DNA of 64,000 nucleotides from Magnolia sinica. Lineage: Eukaryota; Streptophyta; Magnoliopsida; Magnoliales; Magnoliaceae. A program made the translations under genes and the position numbers. Position 1 is the first letter of the stretch, and the number at the start of each line of letters is the position of its first letter. The DNA is taken from contig NC_080574.1 in assembly GCF_029962835.1 (NCBI RefSeq), positions 39,313,501-39,377,500 on the forward strand, given 5' to 3'. Below the pieces are notes generated by a model that saw nothing but the letters and a program-made list of their open reading frames with translations, made no database searches and was not told the origin of the DNA. Below are positions 21,300 to 32,222 of this stretch, one piece after another.

Positions 21300-23065
21300 A
21301 GGTAAGTGCATAACCTTTTCCCAAAATTTATTATTTGATGCCATTATCCCTATGATCGGATGAGGTAAGTGTATGATCGGCTTGGATCTTGATATTGTGA
21401 TCATGTCGTTTAATCTAATTATATGAGGTGGGCCACATATTTTATGTGGGGATGCCCAAAAATGTGCAGCCTAACGAATTTCTAATGCTTTACCATTAGT
21501 TGGTACATATTTGTGTGCATTTAGGCACAAGGGGATGCATGTAAGAGAAGATCCCTCTTGATAACACCTCTATCACTATTAATCATGGGTCCGTTGGTAA
21601 TCAAAACCATCATCAATGGTGATCATCAACATCAACTATCGGATCCATCACGAAAAGTAATGATCAATGGTGATGATCAGTTCTTATTACATGATTAGCA
21701 TTAAAATTTCATGGATTCTTATGGTAGATAATGATAAGTATTATAAATGGGTTGATATGTTTAGATCAATGCTACATTCACCATTAGAATTCGGAAAACG
21801 TAGTGCTAGATAATCCCCTTCTTAACTAAGGTTGTCTTAACCACCAAATGATGCTCGCACCCATGATGGAGGGTTGCATAAAGACAAATTGATTGTCGCA
21901 AAAGTGTCTTTTTCATTTTTTTTTTTTATTGAAAACTTAATTGATTTGCACCAATCACTTCGATGTGTGGACTTTCAAATCTCATTTAACATGGATTAGT
22001 CACTTTTGTAACTTGAAGATTTGGATAAATGCTAATGATTAGTATCAATACCCTTATGTAATGTAGAGATGGTCACTAAAGCTCTAATTGCCAAATAATG
22101 CACATGTCGGAAATTTGATGGCAACGACTAGGAGGGGTCCCGTGTTGTGAGATGCTTTTTAGATGAAGATGACATTTCACACACTCTGAATGAGATTCAA
22201 GAGGAACCAATATTCGCCGAGAATAACAACTTGACAGAACATGGGGCTGCAATGGAGCGTTGCCATAAGTGGTGTAAGCAATAATGGAATTGGAGTTACA
22301 AGAGTATGGAATGTCAGTCAGTTGCTCCATTAAGGATCATATCCAAAAAATGGAGCAAATGATAATAGTCCTTAGGAATGTTAGGTGAATATTGATGAAA
22401 AACCAAAATATCATTGCCATGACCATTTCTTGCACGAATCGTGGGCCCTAATCAAAAGGATCATGAACTACGATGATTCAATGGTAATGTTCAGAGACTT
22501 GTAGCCACCTAGTATGTGTGAGGTTGAAAGGAATGCAATTCAACTAAGTGAGGCCAATGCCCTCATAGAAAATTCCCATAAGCGGAAGGCTACCAGGAGA
22601 TGGTCGAACGATCACAAGAAGACGAAAAAGAACAACTAGGAATAGAAGCCCATACGCCTCCCCTGAAGCCCAAGAAGGGAAAAGGGAAGAAAAAGCAACA
22701 AAAAAAAAAGAAGAGAAAAAGTACAACATAGTATGCTTTGTCTGCGGAAACGTCAGTCATTATGCCCATCAGTACGCTATAAAAGGATGGTAATTCCTAT
22801 GCCACTTAATACTTTCTCTGTAGGCGTTTGTTCTGAAATCCTTAACTTTGATACTTTATCTAACAAGTGGATTTTAAATCAAGGTGCAACAAAGCACATG
22901 AGACAAAATCACAAAGGACTCAAGGAATTCCGACCTATGGCCATGAGGAGCTACAAGATATACATGGGCAATAATGCCACTGAGGATGTGCTAGGAATTG
23001 ACTTTTATTGCCTCCGTACACAGGTGGGGCAAACTATAATCTTTCGTGATACTCTTTATGCTTAG
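21300..23065 (+). pseudogene. Copia element 2: gag and protease remnants
   Basis: A long decayed leader and gag region ends in a CCHC-type knuckle (CFVCGNVSHYAHQ near 22,738). The protease block WILNQGATKHM near 22,870 corresponds to the family signature WILDSGATxHM. Fossil. Confidence 0.7.
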
Positions 23066-23299
23066 GGTATGAGACAAAGTTTGATTTTTTGTTTCTAGGT
23101 TACTAGCAAATGGTTTCGATATTCATTTTTGGGCACTAAGGTTCCTTTGAGAATGAATAACCTCATCTTTGCATGGGCCAATTTAATTTCAGATTTATTT
23201 ATTCTTGATATAGATTATGATGATGCACTCATTGCTTTATCTACTATGTTGAATGAATCGGTTGTATCTAAATCTATAAAATGTTAAGTTACATTGGAA

Positions 23300-24310
23300 A
23301 TGACCGTATGACAAAACTGGCTCGATCCAAACTGTTAGGTTCTTTATCTAGAGTCGATCTACCATTTTGTAAAACATTGTGTCCAAAAAACTTCTAAGAA
23401 ATATTTTCCCAAAGCAGCTAGGTGTAAGGGTCTGTTAGAGATAGTCCATTCAAACATATGTATACCCCTAAATGTACGTGCTAGAAATGAATGTCAATAC
23501 TTCGTCACTTTCTTGACGATTACTCGCACTATGGATATGTATATCTCCTCTTACATAAATTTGAGGCTTTTGAGTGTTTTTCAAATACAAAGCTGAAGTA
23601 AAAAATTAGATAGAGAAAAAGATTAAAATCCTTAGATATGATAGAAGCGGTAAGCATACACCTCAAACATTCAAATCATACTATGAAATTGTTGACATCA
23701 TCCATCCAACAATACACAATGGCTTATACTAAACATCAAAATGGAGTTGTAAAGAGAAGGAACAAGACACTATTGAATATGATTAGATTGATGATGGCTC
23801 ACACTAATCTCTTTACCACATTTTGGGGAGATGCTTAGATATGATAGAAGTGACAAGTATACATCTCAAACATTCAAATCATACTATGAAATTGTTGACA
23901 TCATCCAACAGTACACAATGGCTCATACTACATATCAAAATGGAGTTTTAAAGAAAAGGAACAAAACACTATTGAACATGATTAGATTGATGATAAGTCA
24001 TACTAATCTCTTTAACACATTTTGGGGAGATGCATTGCTAACGACCATTTATGTTCTTAACAGAGTCCCATCAAAATTTGTTCCCAAGACCCCATATGAG
24101 ATGTGAAATGGGAGGATTTATTCTCTAACCAACCTATTCTTTTAGGGATCTTTGGGATATTTTTTATTGCCCACTCCTCATAGAGGTAATCTTGATATTA
24201 AAATCATTGAATGCATATTCATCAAGTACCCTATGCCCTCAAGGCGATATGTTCTAATTCATAAGGCAGAGTGTAGACTAAGATCGAATCTCAATACATG
24301 ACCTTCGCGC
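23300..24310 (+). pseudogene. Copia element 2: integrase remnants
   Basis: Integrase wording such as QNGVVKRRNKTLLNMIRLM, FWGDALLTTIYVLNRVPSK and KTPYEM is visible. In the living family this is the strand-transfer domain. Fossil. Confidence 0.75.
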
Positions 24311-24599
24311 AGACAAATACCCTAGCCAAAAGAAGCACTAAGTTGAGATAACTTTATAAAATTCTCGATGTATCTCAAAAAAGTAGAAGTTCTGCTTCTC
24401 ACAATGGAGATGCTCCCATAGTTCATTATAACAATGGAGGTACACCTCGGCAGGCTCTTGAATTACTTCGAATTGAAAGACGATTGATTTCCCGAAGATA
24501 CTTTCAAATTGAGAGTAAATCATATTCTTGCATTGCGATTGATGATGATAAACCTGATTATTATCAAGATGTGTTTTTGTCTCCAAATTCGGTTGATTG

Positions 24600-25340
24600 A
24601 GTAGCTACCATGAACAAAGAGATTGCCTTCATGAAGAAGAATAAAGTCCAGGACCTTATAAATTTATCTTCCAATTAGGGAGCGATGGGCGAAAAGTGGG
24701 TACTCGTGATCAAAACGTAGGTTGTATAATGGAGAAGTACAAAGAAATATTAGTTGTTAAATGTTTCGCACAAAAAGAATGAATTGATTACGATAAAACT
24801 TTTTCACTTGTTGCAAAATTTTCCTCGATTCGCATGTTCTTGTCCATTATTTCAAGTATAGACCTAGAGTTGTATCAAATGGATGTAAAGAATGCATTCT
24901 TACATAGTAATTTATATGAAGAAATAAACATGCAAAAGCCCATGGGATATATGGACAAAAAGAACACAAAAAATGTTTACGAATTGTAAAAATCTATCCA
25001 TGGGCTAAAGCAATCTTCGAAGTAGTGGCACAAGAGGTTCTACCTAGCCATCACCACATCCGGGTTCATAATGAGTCAAGAAGATCATTTTGTATATGTG
25101 AAGCAATCTGGAAGATCTTTTTTTATTCAATCTCTTTATATAAACGACATCTTATATGCAACTACTGATGACGACTATATATTGAATTTTCTCAAAATTT
25201 CAGAAAAAAGATCTTAGTGAAGCCAACTTTATTCTTGGAGTAAAGATCATCAAGGACCGCCCTAAGAGATTCTTGGACTTGTCTCCAACTACCAACATAC
25301 AGAAAATCTTAGAGCAGTTCATGATGAAAAATTCAAAAGC
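24600..25340 (+). pseudogene. Copia element 2: reverse transcriptase remnants
   Basis: Copia reverse transcriptase blocks are still readable in order (a start near 24,600, an LYQMDVKNAFLH block near 24,870, an SIHGLKQ block near 24,990 and a YINDI block near 25,140). The MITE at 25,369 separates this part from the RNase H remnant. Fossil. Confidence 0.75.
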
Positions 25341-25368
25341 TGTTGAAACCCTATGATAAAACTACTAA

Positions 25369-25852
25369 GAGAGTGTTTGGTGCATGGTGTTAGATGGGAT
25401 GGAATTGCATTTGGTCCATAGCAAATTCCATCCCATGTTTGGGAAGGACGGGATGGGTTGGGATTAGGTGGGATGGAATTACATTTAGTCCCAAGTGGGA
25501 TTTCCATGGATTTTGAAATCCACTACACGCGTGGGCCCTACATTGATGTATGTGTTTTATCCATGCCGTTCATCCATATATGCCCTTTACATGTGATATT
25601 CTAGTTATATACATGTACAAGTGACTGACATCCATTGTGAATTTGGTTCGTTGATTACAATTACATGGTCCACCAAACATGATTTTGCTCAATCCAGTGT
25701 CTTTCCCATGGCAAGAATTTTATCCCAAACATGGGAATTGGATGGCAGAAATACCATGGTATTTCCAAACATGCAATCATTGTGCAGTAATGGTGTTAAT
25801 CCCATCTAATACAATTCCATACCATTTAATCCCACGGACGAAATAAACCCTA
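25369..25852. mobile_element. MITE nested in copia element 2
   Basis: Non-coding insert between the reverse transcriptase and RNase H remnants. CTAAG (or TAA) stands on both sides. The ends AGTGTTTGGTGC and the reverse of GACGAAATAAACCC form a weak inverted pair. The interior has inverted phrases (GGGATGGAATTGCATTTGG against CAATTCCATACCATTTAATC) and a piece of palindromic-family text (GTGGGCCCTACATTGATG). Confidence 0.55.
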
Positions 25853-25859
25853 AGCTATG

Positions 25860-26560
25860 TAGGAAGTCATGTCCCTAGATTGATGTTGAGAAATCAGCTA
25901 TGTGCCCAACACATTATGTGAGCATAGTAGGTAGTTTAATTTATGTCATGCTTTGCACAAGATAAGACTAGATACTAATTATGCAGTTGACATAGTCAGC
26001 CGTTACCAAAGTAACCCTAGACAATCTCATTGGCGAACCATCAAACACATATTCCGCTATCTCATAGGGTCTAAGGACCTGATACTGTGTTATGAAGGCA
26101 TGAATCTCAAGCTTACAAGGATATTTTGATGCCAAAGGGAGGTAATAATGTCAATGAGGGAAAGTCTACTTTAGGCTATGTATTCCTGCTTGAGGGGGAG
26201 CTATCTCATAGTCGAGCAAGAAACATACATCCATAGCCCTTTCATCAAGGCTAAGTACATTGCATATTGTGTTGAGATTCAGTGACTAAAAGGTCCGGGT
26301 GTTATATCGAGCATTCATGAGCATGTATCGTTGATGATACATATGCCATTAACTTTGCTAGTGAAGGACCCTAAACACGACCAAAAGTCTAAACACATTA
26401 AGATAAAGTATCATTATGCACGTGATCAAGTGAGAGATAAAATAAGTTACCCTTAGCTACATTCTCACCAAAGAGATTTTGGCAGACCCCATGAAGAAAC
26501 CTATAGCTAGAGACCTATTCCAGGTTCATGTCAAAGCATAAGTGATTGAGCACCATTATT
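25860..26560 (+). pseudogene. Copia element 2: RNase H remnants
   Basis: Wording such as YVVGSLIYVM-type, AVDIVSRY and an AKYIAYCVEIQ block near 26,250 corresponds to the copia RNase H region. Fossil. Confidence 0.6.
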
Positions 26561-26892
26561 GACTAGGTGTGCAGATTCATAAGCTTTTGCCTTAAAAGTC
26601 TTGAGAGATCTCTACCTTTGTTGGCAGGTTGGTCACCCTACTTGCACGGGTAGACCAACCTTAGATCTATAAGAGGTACAATCGGGTGATGTTCATATGT
26701 TAATTATATCAAGTTTCTATAATTATTAATATGCACTTGAAGACTTATCCCCAGGCAGTATTAAGTTTTTTTTTTTTAGATTTTACAAACAATATTCTTT
26801 TCGAAAGTATATGTATTATGGTATTACTTTAAAAGGATTCAGATCGATCACGAAAAACTGACTTATGTCAGAATGACTCATAAGTCGAATAA

Positions 26893-26900
26893 CTGCGTAT
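26893..26900. repeat. 8-bp target-site duplication of the hAT element
   Basis: CTGCGTAT here and ATGCGTAT at 27,947-27,954 match at seven of eight positions, the length expected for hAT insertions. Confidence 0.7.
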
Positions 26901-27946
26901 TAGTGTTTTAAATAGCGGTAGTGTGTTGTATAGCGTTCAACCCTCCGTAGCATGTAGCGAAGTAGCATAGCGTGTAGCGTAAGTTACACAATACTTCTAT
27001 TTTTTATTATTTAAAAATATATATATATGATAAATATTAAATAGTAAGAAAAAAGCAAAATATATAAATGTCACATTCTTCAAAATAAAAATCCCAAAGT
27101 TAAGAGCATTAAGTACATTATAGCCACACATGCACACCACAGTGGGCCCCACATGGGCCACAACATAGAAAACAATGCAAATCCACCCCTTCATGCACCT
27201 CAGTGGGCCCCACGTGGGCCATACTATAGAAAACAATGCAAATCCACCCCTTCACGCACCTCAGTGGGGCCCAAGTGGGCCATACCATAGAAAAAATCTA
27301 TATCTACAGAGATATTGAAAAAGAAATGAAAAAAATTATAAAGAACAAAAAAACGCACAGTAACCAGTATTTTAAAAGGGAAAAAATGAGAAAAAACTCA
27401 AAATACCAAGTTATTTTCATTGTACATCGAAAAAAATTCAAAAAAAAGGAGCGCGCGTACCGATTTTTGTTCAAGATGAGATTGAACTAATGAAATATGC
27501 AAAAGTTGAAGCTCCACAGCCGATCACAACCGGAATAGGGGAAATCCGATTTCTCCGTCATTTCTTCTCCATTGTTGATGAAACTGCACCAAATGGAGCT
27601 CCTTGTAGTCTCCAACAATCGGCCAAAGAAGCCCCTTCAAAGGGCCTTTCGATCGCAAGATTGAAGAGGGGGGAGAGGAAGCAGCGTCAGTTTGGGGCTG
27701 GCTGTCGAATACGCAGTTTGAAAAGGCCTAAGGGTTTTTTTTTTTTTTTTTTAAACTTACTACCTGTGGTGTGAGTTCACCACTATTTACGGCAGTGAAA
27801 GAAAAAAAAAATTACAACGGGTAGCGCACGCTACCTGCGATACACGCTACGACCCCTGTAGCGATTTACGCTACTAGATGTGCTACGGAGCGATTTTGGA
27901 GCGCTACGCTTCGTAACGTACGCTACCTGCGCTACTCAAAACACTG
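26901..27946. mobile_element. Non-autonomous hAT element nested in copia element 2
   Basis: Ends TAGTGTTTTAAATAGCG and CGCTACTCAAAACACTG are near-perfect inverted repeats of the hAT CAGTG type, with an 8-bp duplication outside. The subterminal 100-170 bp on each side are crowded with GTAGCG or its complement CGCTAC (about 7 on the left, 9 on the right), the kind of repeated sites a hAT transposase binds. The interior of about 750 bp has no transposase. It holds three 61-bp tandem units (27,125-27,300) and a GC-richer block at 27,480-27,730 that could be captured sequence. A T-run at 27,737-27,752 follows. Confidence 0.85.
27125..27300 (+). repeat. 61-bp tandem repeat, three units, inside the hAT element
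   Basis: Units starting near 27,140, 27,201 and 27,262 share CAGTGGGCCCCACGTGGGCC and AAACAATGCAAATCCACC. Confidence 0.85.
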
Positions 27947-28212
27947 ATGCGTATGTTGGCCGAGTACTCTAGATCGAGAGTTAACTCTATCTGGTATGGT
28001 CATGCGGACTAGGATAAACATAACAAAGCTTGGGTTATTGAGAGCTAGTTAGGTGGTCGTTAAGAACTCAAACACCTATGAGAAGACAACAATGTTCTAG
28101 TTAGTCCCATGCCTCTTATTTTTATCATCGCGATTTTTTATTTTAGTTGTTATGAGACAAGCTAGATAGACATTCTATATTGTGTCCATCCTACAACGTG
28201 ATTGAGTGGCGA

Positions 28213-28363
28213 TGTTGGATATGGGCCCTTGGGGCCCACTTATGAGCAATTACTTGTGGGTGGTCCCACATGAAATTCCTTTCAAATCCCTTTTTTTCGC
28301 TTCTCTCCAAGGTTTGAGATTGAATTTTAAATTCATATTAGAATACAATAGAGAACACAATTG

Positions 28364-28418
<55 letters not shown>

Positions 28419-28770
28419 GATAACCTCCACCTCATCCAAACTTTGCAACCCCTCCCTAAAAAAAAGGAAGGTATCCCTCGTTCAATGCATTTAAAAAAAT
28501 ATCCTACAAGTGAGAGTTCTCAGATAGAGAAAAGAGGGAGGAGAGTTTATATACGGTTTGTCCATCGAACCCGCCTCTAGACAATCAAAACCATTAATCG
28601 TAATCCGGGGCCATCTTAAACGTAGAATTAGAGGTGATTAGATCCTCTCTACTCCCGTAGTGATTAGGCGGACCTCTAGACGTAGACCACCCATCTTCAG
28701 CTTTGTGTAAAGGTTCCAAGAGTGTGTAGACCGTTAGATCCTGCAAGGCCACCCATCTGGCCATTCATCA
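28213..28770 (+). repeat. 3' LTR of copia element 2, with a GA microsatellite
   Basis: TGTTGGATATGGG...GGCCATTCATCA. It is longer than its partner partly because of a GA repeat (about 24 units, 28,366-28,415) that is absent in the 5' LTR and so arose after insertion. Confidence 0.85.
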
Positions 28771-29650
28771 AACAGAACCCACCGGACCCTGAACCATGCA
28801 AAAGTGGTGGCATAAATTTTACATGCAAAACCACTGTGAATAAACATATGACCAACATTTTTTTTTCCCTTTACTGACTAACAAATGGCAGGTATCTAGG
28901 ATCAACATCCCTTTATTATGGATGATCAATAGTAAAAATCTTTAAATTAAGGTACATTAGCCAACAAGACGCATCAACTTACATAGAAGTGCCACTATCC
29001 ACGCCAAAGAGTCCCACTGTGCACGATTAAGAGCTCTAAAACGAGCATGACTACTAAAAGATCTAGCTGTAGAAGCCTTATCCGCTTCTGGAACCAAGAC
29101 TTTGTGGTCCATAACCATCTAAGCAATATGGAACCCATCAAAGAATGAAAAAAAAAAAAAAACTGGGTAACCATGAAATCTCCTCGTACTTGAGGTTACA
29201 ATTGAACTTCAGAATAGTGTCCCAACTCATCTTCTGGAAAATTTGGGAAACCATGCCATCTACATCTTCAACTATTTGAAGTAGAGGCAAAAAAAGGTTG
29301 ATGTAAAGGAATATTCAAATACCGGCAATCCTTCAAAGAGTGTCTTGGACCCATCCCAAACCCCGTGTCGGATGTTTTTTTCAAGAAGTCCCAGTAAAAT
29401 GGATATCATATTCTAGATAACTGATCCTTTGCCCCAACTCCCATACCTAACATCTCACCCATTTTCATCCAAGCTGGATATACTGCATAATTGCCTTCAA
29501 ATTGGAGTGCTTCTACAGCCTAAAGCCACCACCATTTAGCTGACAATGTGGAGTTAACCTTCCAAATCGGTATTATGCCAAGGCCCCCTTGTTTACACAC
29601 CTCAATGCCGTGCCACCAGATATGGAATCTATGATTGTTCCATTAGAACT
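28771..29650 (-). mobile_element. LINE (L1-like) remnant: end of reverse transcriptase and zf-RVT part, upstream half
   Basis: On the minus strand from 29,645 down, the text reads WHGIEVCKQGGLGIIPIWK, then STLSAKWWWL, then farther on GMGPRHSLKD in the position of the family FRVGNGSKIRFW block. This is the segment after the LINE reverse transcriptase (family pattern CSPKKEGGLGIRxLxxLNxALLxKWLW). Several stops and frame changes make it dead. It is cut at 28,771 by copia element 2, and the RNase H half resumes at 20,721, on the same strand and in the right order. Confidence 0.7.
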
Positions 29651-30062
29651 TGGGGTGGCAGGGCAGGTGTGAAGTGTTATTTATTTATTTATTTAATGAG
29701 AGTTCATTGAAGTTAACTTGTTACTCAGCCTCCAAATGGAAACTATTGCTTTTGTGTGTGTGCGCGCGCGCGCGCGTGTGTGATAAAGTGTTTAAATGGT
29801 GTAAAGAGTTTACTCCCCTTTTAGTACATCCAAATGACTCATGTATCTATTTAGAGGTAAACAGTTTGCATATGTAGGATTTCACCCACAACCAAATGAC
29901 CCCTCTACATGTTTGTTCTCTTTTATTTCTTTTTTACTTTAAGAGAAGTATTGTCACTTATTTCTTGATTCTTTGGTGTGTTTTGCAATTTTCTAGAGAC
30001 AATCTCTAATTGTGCAGATTTGGTGTGTGGTTTTTGTATTTTGAAAGTGATGCATTAATTAT
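29651..30062. other. Non-coding stretch with an alternating purine-pyrimidine run
   Basis: No gene. A TG/CG run (TGTGTGTGCGCGCGCGCGCG and on) occupies about 29,752-29,782, a sequence able to adopt Z-DNA. Confidence 0.5.
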
Positions 30063-30190
30063 AGTATTGCTGTCCCTGCCGTCGTCGTCGTCGTTAAATC
30101 CTTATCCCAATTGATTGGGATTGGCTACATAAATCTTGTTGTGCCGTTCCACTTTATTTGGAATGTCATATTATTCGTATTCATGATGGA
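30063..30190 (+). mobile_element. SINE or RTE-LINE 3'-end-like fragment
   Basis: CCTTATCCCAATTGATTGGG followed by ATTGGCTACATAAATC matches, from memory, a phrase common at the 3' part of plant SINE/RTE retroposons (usual form CCCAACTAGTTGGGGTCGGCTACATGGATC). A short GTC microsatellite precedes it. Confidence 0.45.
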
Positions 30191-30346
30191 AGATAAGCTT
30201 GACGCCAATTGCCAACCTGATGCAACCCTCCTCTATCTAGGTGGGACCGGCAATGAGAGCAAAAAACTCTCACAAATGCAATGAAATAGACTATTAAATA
30301 TTACAATCAAGTGCTATTTAAAAGTCTATTACATTGGTTGATTGCA

Positions 30347-30869
30347 GAAGCGGATTGTGTCCTACCTACACCTGGACAAAATCAGTCCAGGCAAGGGCTC
30401 TGTGTGGCCCACCATGATGTATGGGTTTTATCCACACTATTCATCCATTTTTCCAAATCATTTTAGGGTATGAGTCCAAAAATGAGGTAGATTCAAGGCT
30501 CAAGTGGACCACATAGTGGGAATTGAACGCCCACCATTAAAAACTTCTTGGGGGCCACAGAGGTGTTGGATCAAGCTGACATTTTTCCCTTCACCCAGGT
30601 TTGTGTGACCTTATGAACAGGTTGGATGGAAAAAAAACATCATAGTAGGCCCTAGGAAGGTTTCAACGGTGGGCGTTATAATCACCAATGCTTCCTATGG
30701 TGTGGTCCACCTAAGCCTTGGATCTGCCTCATTTTTGGGGCTCAGACCCTAAAACGATCTTTAAAAAATGGATGAACGGCATGGATAAAACCCATACATC
30801 ACAGTGGGCCCCACAAATCCCCTAGCAGGACCAATTTCCATCCAGGCAGGGGCAGGACACAAACACTTC
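30347..30869 (+). mobile_element. Palindromic long-TIR element, copy H
   Basis: Left end GAAGCGGATTGTGTCC mirrors right end GGACACAAACACTTC. Inner arms ATGATGTATGGGTTTTATCC and GGATAAAACCCATACATC mirror each other. The filler contains GGATCAAGCTGACATTT. The flanks (TTGATTG on the left, ATTGATTA on the right) hint at an imperfect target-site duplication. Confidence 0.78.
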
Positions 30870-31462
30870 CATTGATTAAAATCAACAAATTCATTATAGT
30901 ATTGTCATAAATAATACTCAACTCCCCATGCTTTTTATGCACAAAAATTCATTCTTTACCTTTGATGTTAGAATTCAGAGAAGAGCTTGACATTAGAACA
31001 ATGCCAAAAAAGCACATTTCTATACCAAACTAGCAGAAAGGGGTTGTATTCATACATTTAGTGGAGATGTAAATAGTCACCGATTATCCAATTTATCTTC
31101 ACAAATTACCTACATTCTTATTTCAACTAAAACACAAGAAAACCAAATAAATCATAACCACATATACATTATTGCCTTCCAAAGATCCAATCGAACAAGT
31201 AGAAAGCAAGAAAGAAACACAAGAATTTCAAAGCAGAGATGTTGATAAATTCTTCTTCTGCAATGTTCTAACGATCAAATTGCATAACAGATCTTGAATA
31301 GAGGAATTGAAATACTGACTCGTAGGAAGACAGAAATATCTGAAATATCTTCCGTTGGGAAGAAGGAGATGCTTGGAACTGCCGAGAATGGGAAGTGTGA
31401 TTGATCTGCTGCGGTTGCTTGAAAACGGATGGAAAGGTTCTCCATCTTCAAAAAAAGGGATG
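30870..31462. other. Non-coding stretch
   Basis: No gene or clear repeat recognised. Open frames on both strands near 31,230-31,560 overlap and lack domains. Confidence 0.35.
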
Positions 31463-31659
31463 TGGTACTGCCCCCGCCTGGACCGAGCTCCGTCCACCCC
31501 TGACTTGGTGGGGTTCGATTTGAAGGCAGGCCGCTGTCAGAGATTGAGCCCGGTACGAACAACTTTGTTTATTGTGGGGCCATCTCTGAGGCCTGCCGTC
31601 CAATCAAATCCTGCCACGTCAAGAGGAGAAGGGAGCTCGGTCTAGGCAGGGGCAGTACC
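31463..31659. mobile_element. Short palindromic MITE
   Basis: GGTACTGCCCCCGCCTGGAC then CGAGCTCC at the left is the inverse of GGAGCTCGGTCTAGGCAGGG then GCAGTACC at the right. The interior also pairs (AGGCAGGCCGCTGTCAGAG against CTCTGAGGCCTGCCG). It spans about 197 bp and is non-coding. Confidence 0.65.
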
Positions 31660-32217
31660 AAATCCGCGTGCGAATAGGAGAGGGAAGATGATTTAATGAG
31701 GAAGGGATTTTTCTAGGGTTTTGCGTGTGCTCTTTTCTCTCAGCGTTGGGGTGGGAGTTGAAGAAGAGCAGAAACTAGAAACTCTTTAGAAAGTCGGCAG
31801 ACACCGTAGACTGCGGCGTAGATTAGCATTAATAGCATGCTGACGCAACCGGCCTTGGCCCCTGTCAACGGACGCGGATTCGGTAGTTACCGCTCTGGTA
31901 CCAGCTCCGGGATTTTGGTCCGTGGCCCTTACAAGGTGAAATCCCGTGTCATTTGCTTGCCAAAAACAGATGAAGAAAAGAAAAGAAAAAAAACAAAACA
32001 TTCTGGTGCAATGTGATTAGGTCCCATTATCACGTATTGAGTTTAACGAAGTAGTGCTGACAACGTCAATGATGATGTGGATACATTACAATGCAAGATA
32101 CATGAAAACACATCTGTGATACGCAAAGGATCCTAATTTCCACTAGGTAAGGTGGTTATAGCAAGATCACAATGCAGACCAAAAATAAAAGATTTTAGTC
32201 TTGAAATCTTTTTTATA
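31660..32217. other. Non-coding stretch
   Basis: No supported gene. A purine-rich, promoter-like text with CTAGGGTTTTGCG (telo-box-like) lies at about 31,713-31,725. GCGGATTCGGTAGTTACC near 31,872 resembles the termini of the palindromic family. Confidence 0.3.
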
Positions 32218-32222
32218 CATAT
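32218..32222. repeat. 5-bp target-site duplication of the solo LTR
   Basis: CATAT here and again at 33,000-33,004, exactly flanking the TG...CA element. Confidence 0.85.

Larger units (their letters stand above)
20727..28770 (+). mobile_element. Ty1-copia LTR retrotransposon fossil 2, with nested insertions
   Basis: LTRs at 20,727-21,249 and 28,213-28,770 both begin TGTTGGATATGGG and end TTCATCA. Flanks GACAG (left) and AACAG (right) look like a 5-bp target-site duplication with one later change. A primer-binding site follows the left LTR. Gag zinc knuckle, protease, integrase, reverse transcriptase and RNase H remnants follow in copia order. By eye the LTRs differ by about 15 percent, so this copy is clearly older than the gypsy fossil at 37.6 kb. 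It is heavily decayed, with well over a dozen interruptions, and has taken in a MITE (25,369-25,852) and a hAT element (26,901-27,946). It split a LINE. Confidence 0.88.

Noticed and set aside
27490-27774. 94-codon frame inside the hAT element as a transposase
   Set aside because: Too short, with no hAT motifs, ending in a homopolymer-encoded phenylalanine run.
28957-29118. 53-codon open frame on the minus strand (HARFRALNRAQWDSLAW) followed by a GTAAGT-like text
   Set aside because: It lies inside the LINE remnant region, has no recognised family, and cannot be separated from chance. Noted only as a possible captured exon.
31837-32016. 59-codon open frame starting MLTQPALAPVNGRGFGSY on the plus strand, behind a CTAGGGTTTT promoter-like stretch
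   Set aside because: Sequence resembles the termini of the palindromic elements (GCGGATTCGGTAGTTACC), the lysine-rich tail comes from an A-rich run, and I recognise no homologue.
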